DNA from: UBA5420 sp964485345
GTDB lineage: Bacteria; Bacillota; Limnochordia; Darwinibacteriales; Darwinibacteriaceae
NCBI GenBank assembly: GCA_964485345.1
Contig: CAZAJB010000003.1
Location: 14,281-78,280 of the forward strand
Direction: 5' to 3'
Length of the DNA: 64,000 nt
In this document: one piece after another, positions 63,791 to 64,000 of the stretch
Numbering within the stretch: the first letter of the stretch is position 1
Layout: every line of letters starts with the position of its first letter
Made by a program: the position numbers and the translations under genes
The notes under the pieces: model-generated
What the model saw: only the letters and a program-made list of their open reading frames with translations
Database searches by the model: none
Told to the model about the DNA's origin: nothing

Positions 63791-64000
63791 GATGCAAGAG
63801 CCCCCTCTCGCGCGCCTGCAGGTTTAAATCCTGAATCAACGCCCGGGCTTTTTTCATGGTTGCTGTGATTCTAGCGGCGACAAAGAGCACGGTGCCCCTC
63901 GGCGACTCCGCTGTTCGCCCTACGCGGCCTGCAATTTGCACCAAAGCACTAACGGTAAAAACAGCGTGGTCTGCATACAAAACGATGACCCCTACACCTG
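63774..64000 (-). CDS. comFA: DNA uptake helicase ComFA, C-terminal part
   Basis: The last 75 or so residues of a superfamily 2 helicase that continues beyond the window. The visible stretch has VIVLYADHAVF and motif VI QIAGRVGRTAESPRG, followed by the basic C-terminus. ComFA pulls single-stranded DNA through the ComEC channel in transformation. The partial reading frame runs through the last base of the window. Confidence 0.9.
   Translation of the reverse strand, partial: GVGVIVLYADHAVFTVSALVQIAGRVGRTAESPRGTVLFVAARITATMKKARALIQDLNLQARERGLLHHEELT

Overview
The window is a gene-dense stretch of chromosome from a Gram-positive-type (Bacillota/Firmicutes) bacterium, with almost every gene on the minus strand. 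This rests on a valine T-box leader before valS, a CIRCE operator before groESL, a GatCAB amidotransferase, MazEF of the EndoAI/EndoA kind, and long gene-order agreement (from memory) with the Bacillus subtilis comF-flg-csrA-fliST-hpf-secA-prfB and minJ-ctpB-uvrAB-yvlB neighbourhoods. Four signal-peptide proteins that look like outer-membrane beta-barrels, each ending in phenylalanine, suggest a two-membrane (diderm) Bacillota lineage such as Limnochordia or Halanaerobiales. That assignment is inference. I see no rRNA, tRNA, CRISPR array, prophage or insertion sequence.

Layout. 1-6 kb: ferredoxin, SPOR-domain protein, folC, valS with its T-box, a Fur-family regulator and a degenerate Lgt-like membrane protein. 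6.4-14 kb: gatB, gatA, gatC, ligA and pcrA. 14-16.6 kb: hisIE, a guaA lacking most of its glutaminase domain, and hpt. 16.6-22 kb: groES-groEL, comB and the tRNA t6A/ribosomal acetylation cluster tsaE-tsaB-rimI-tsaD. 22-25.6 kb: an amidohydrolase, a class-I glutaminase-type hydrolase, mazEF and a divergent XRE regulator. 25.6-34 kb: an accessory-looking region with two tandem barrel paralogues behind long structured leaders, a MalK/MsmX-type ATPase, a HAD phosphatase, a YvlB-like DUF4097 protein and two further, convergently oriented barrel genes. 34-42 kb: a radical-SAM SPL-family protein, uvrC, uvrA, uvrB and ppa. 42-51 kb: a divergent polysaccharide deacetylase, a MinJ-like PDZ protein, ctpA/B, and an envelope cluster (yitT, tagA, csaB, DUF5693, DUF2993). 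51-56.8 kb: prfB with its programmed frameshift, secA, a nucleotidyltransferase-like protein, hpf and csp. 56.8-64 kb: the late flagellar/competence operon comFA-comFC-yvyF-flgM-flgN-flgK-flgL-DUF6470-fliW-csrA-flaG-fliS-fliT-like.

The points most worth a second look are: (i) a GuaA whose glutaminase domain has a clean internal deletion that removes the catalytic residues; (ii) a paired hairpin element in the leaders of the tandem barrel genes, with an identical 12-nt loop on differing but complementary stems; (iii) sigma-H-like promoters before hpf, the Lgt-like gene, the amidohydrolase and possibly a barrel gene; (iv) a flagellar operon without hag and fliD at their usual places; (v) an unassigned GT-A-like protein between hpf and secA.
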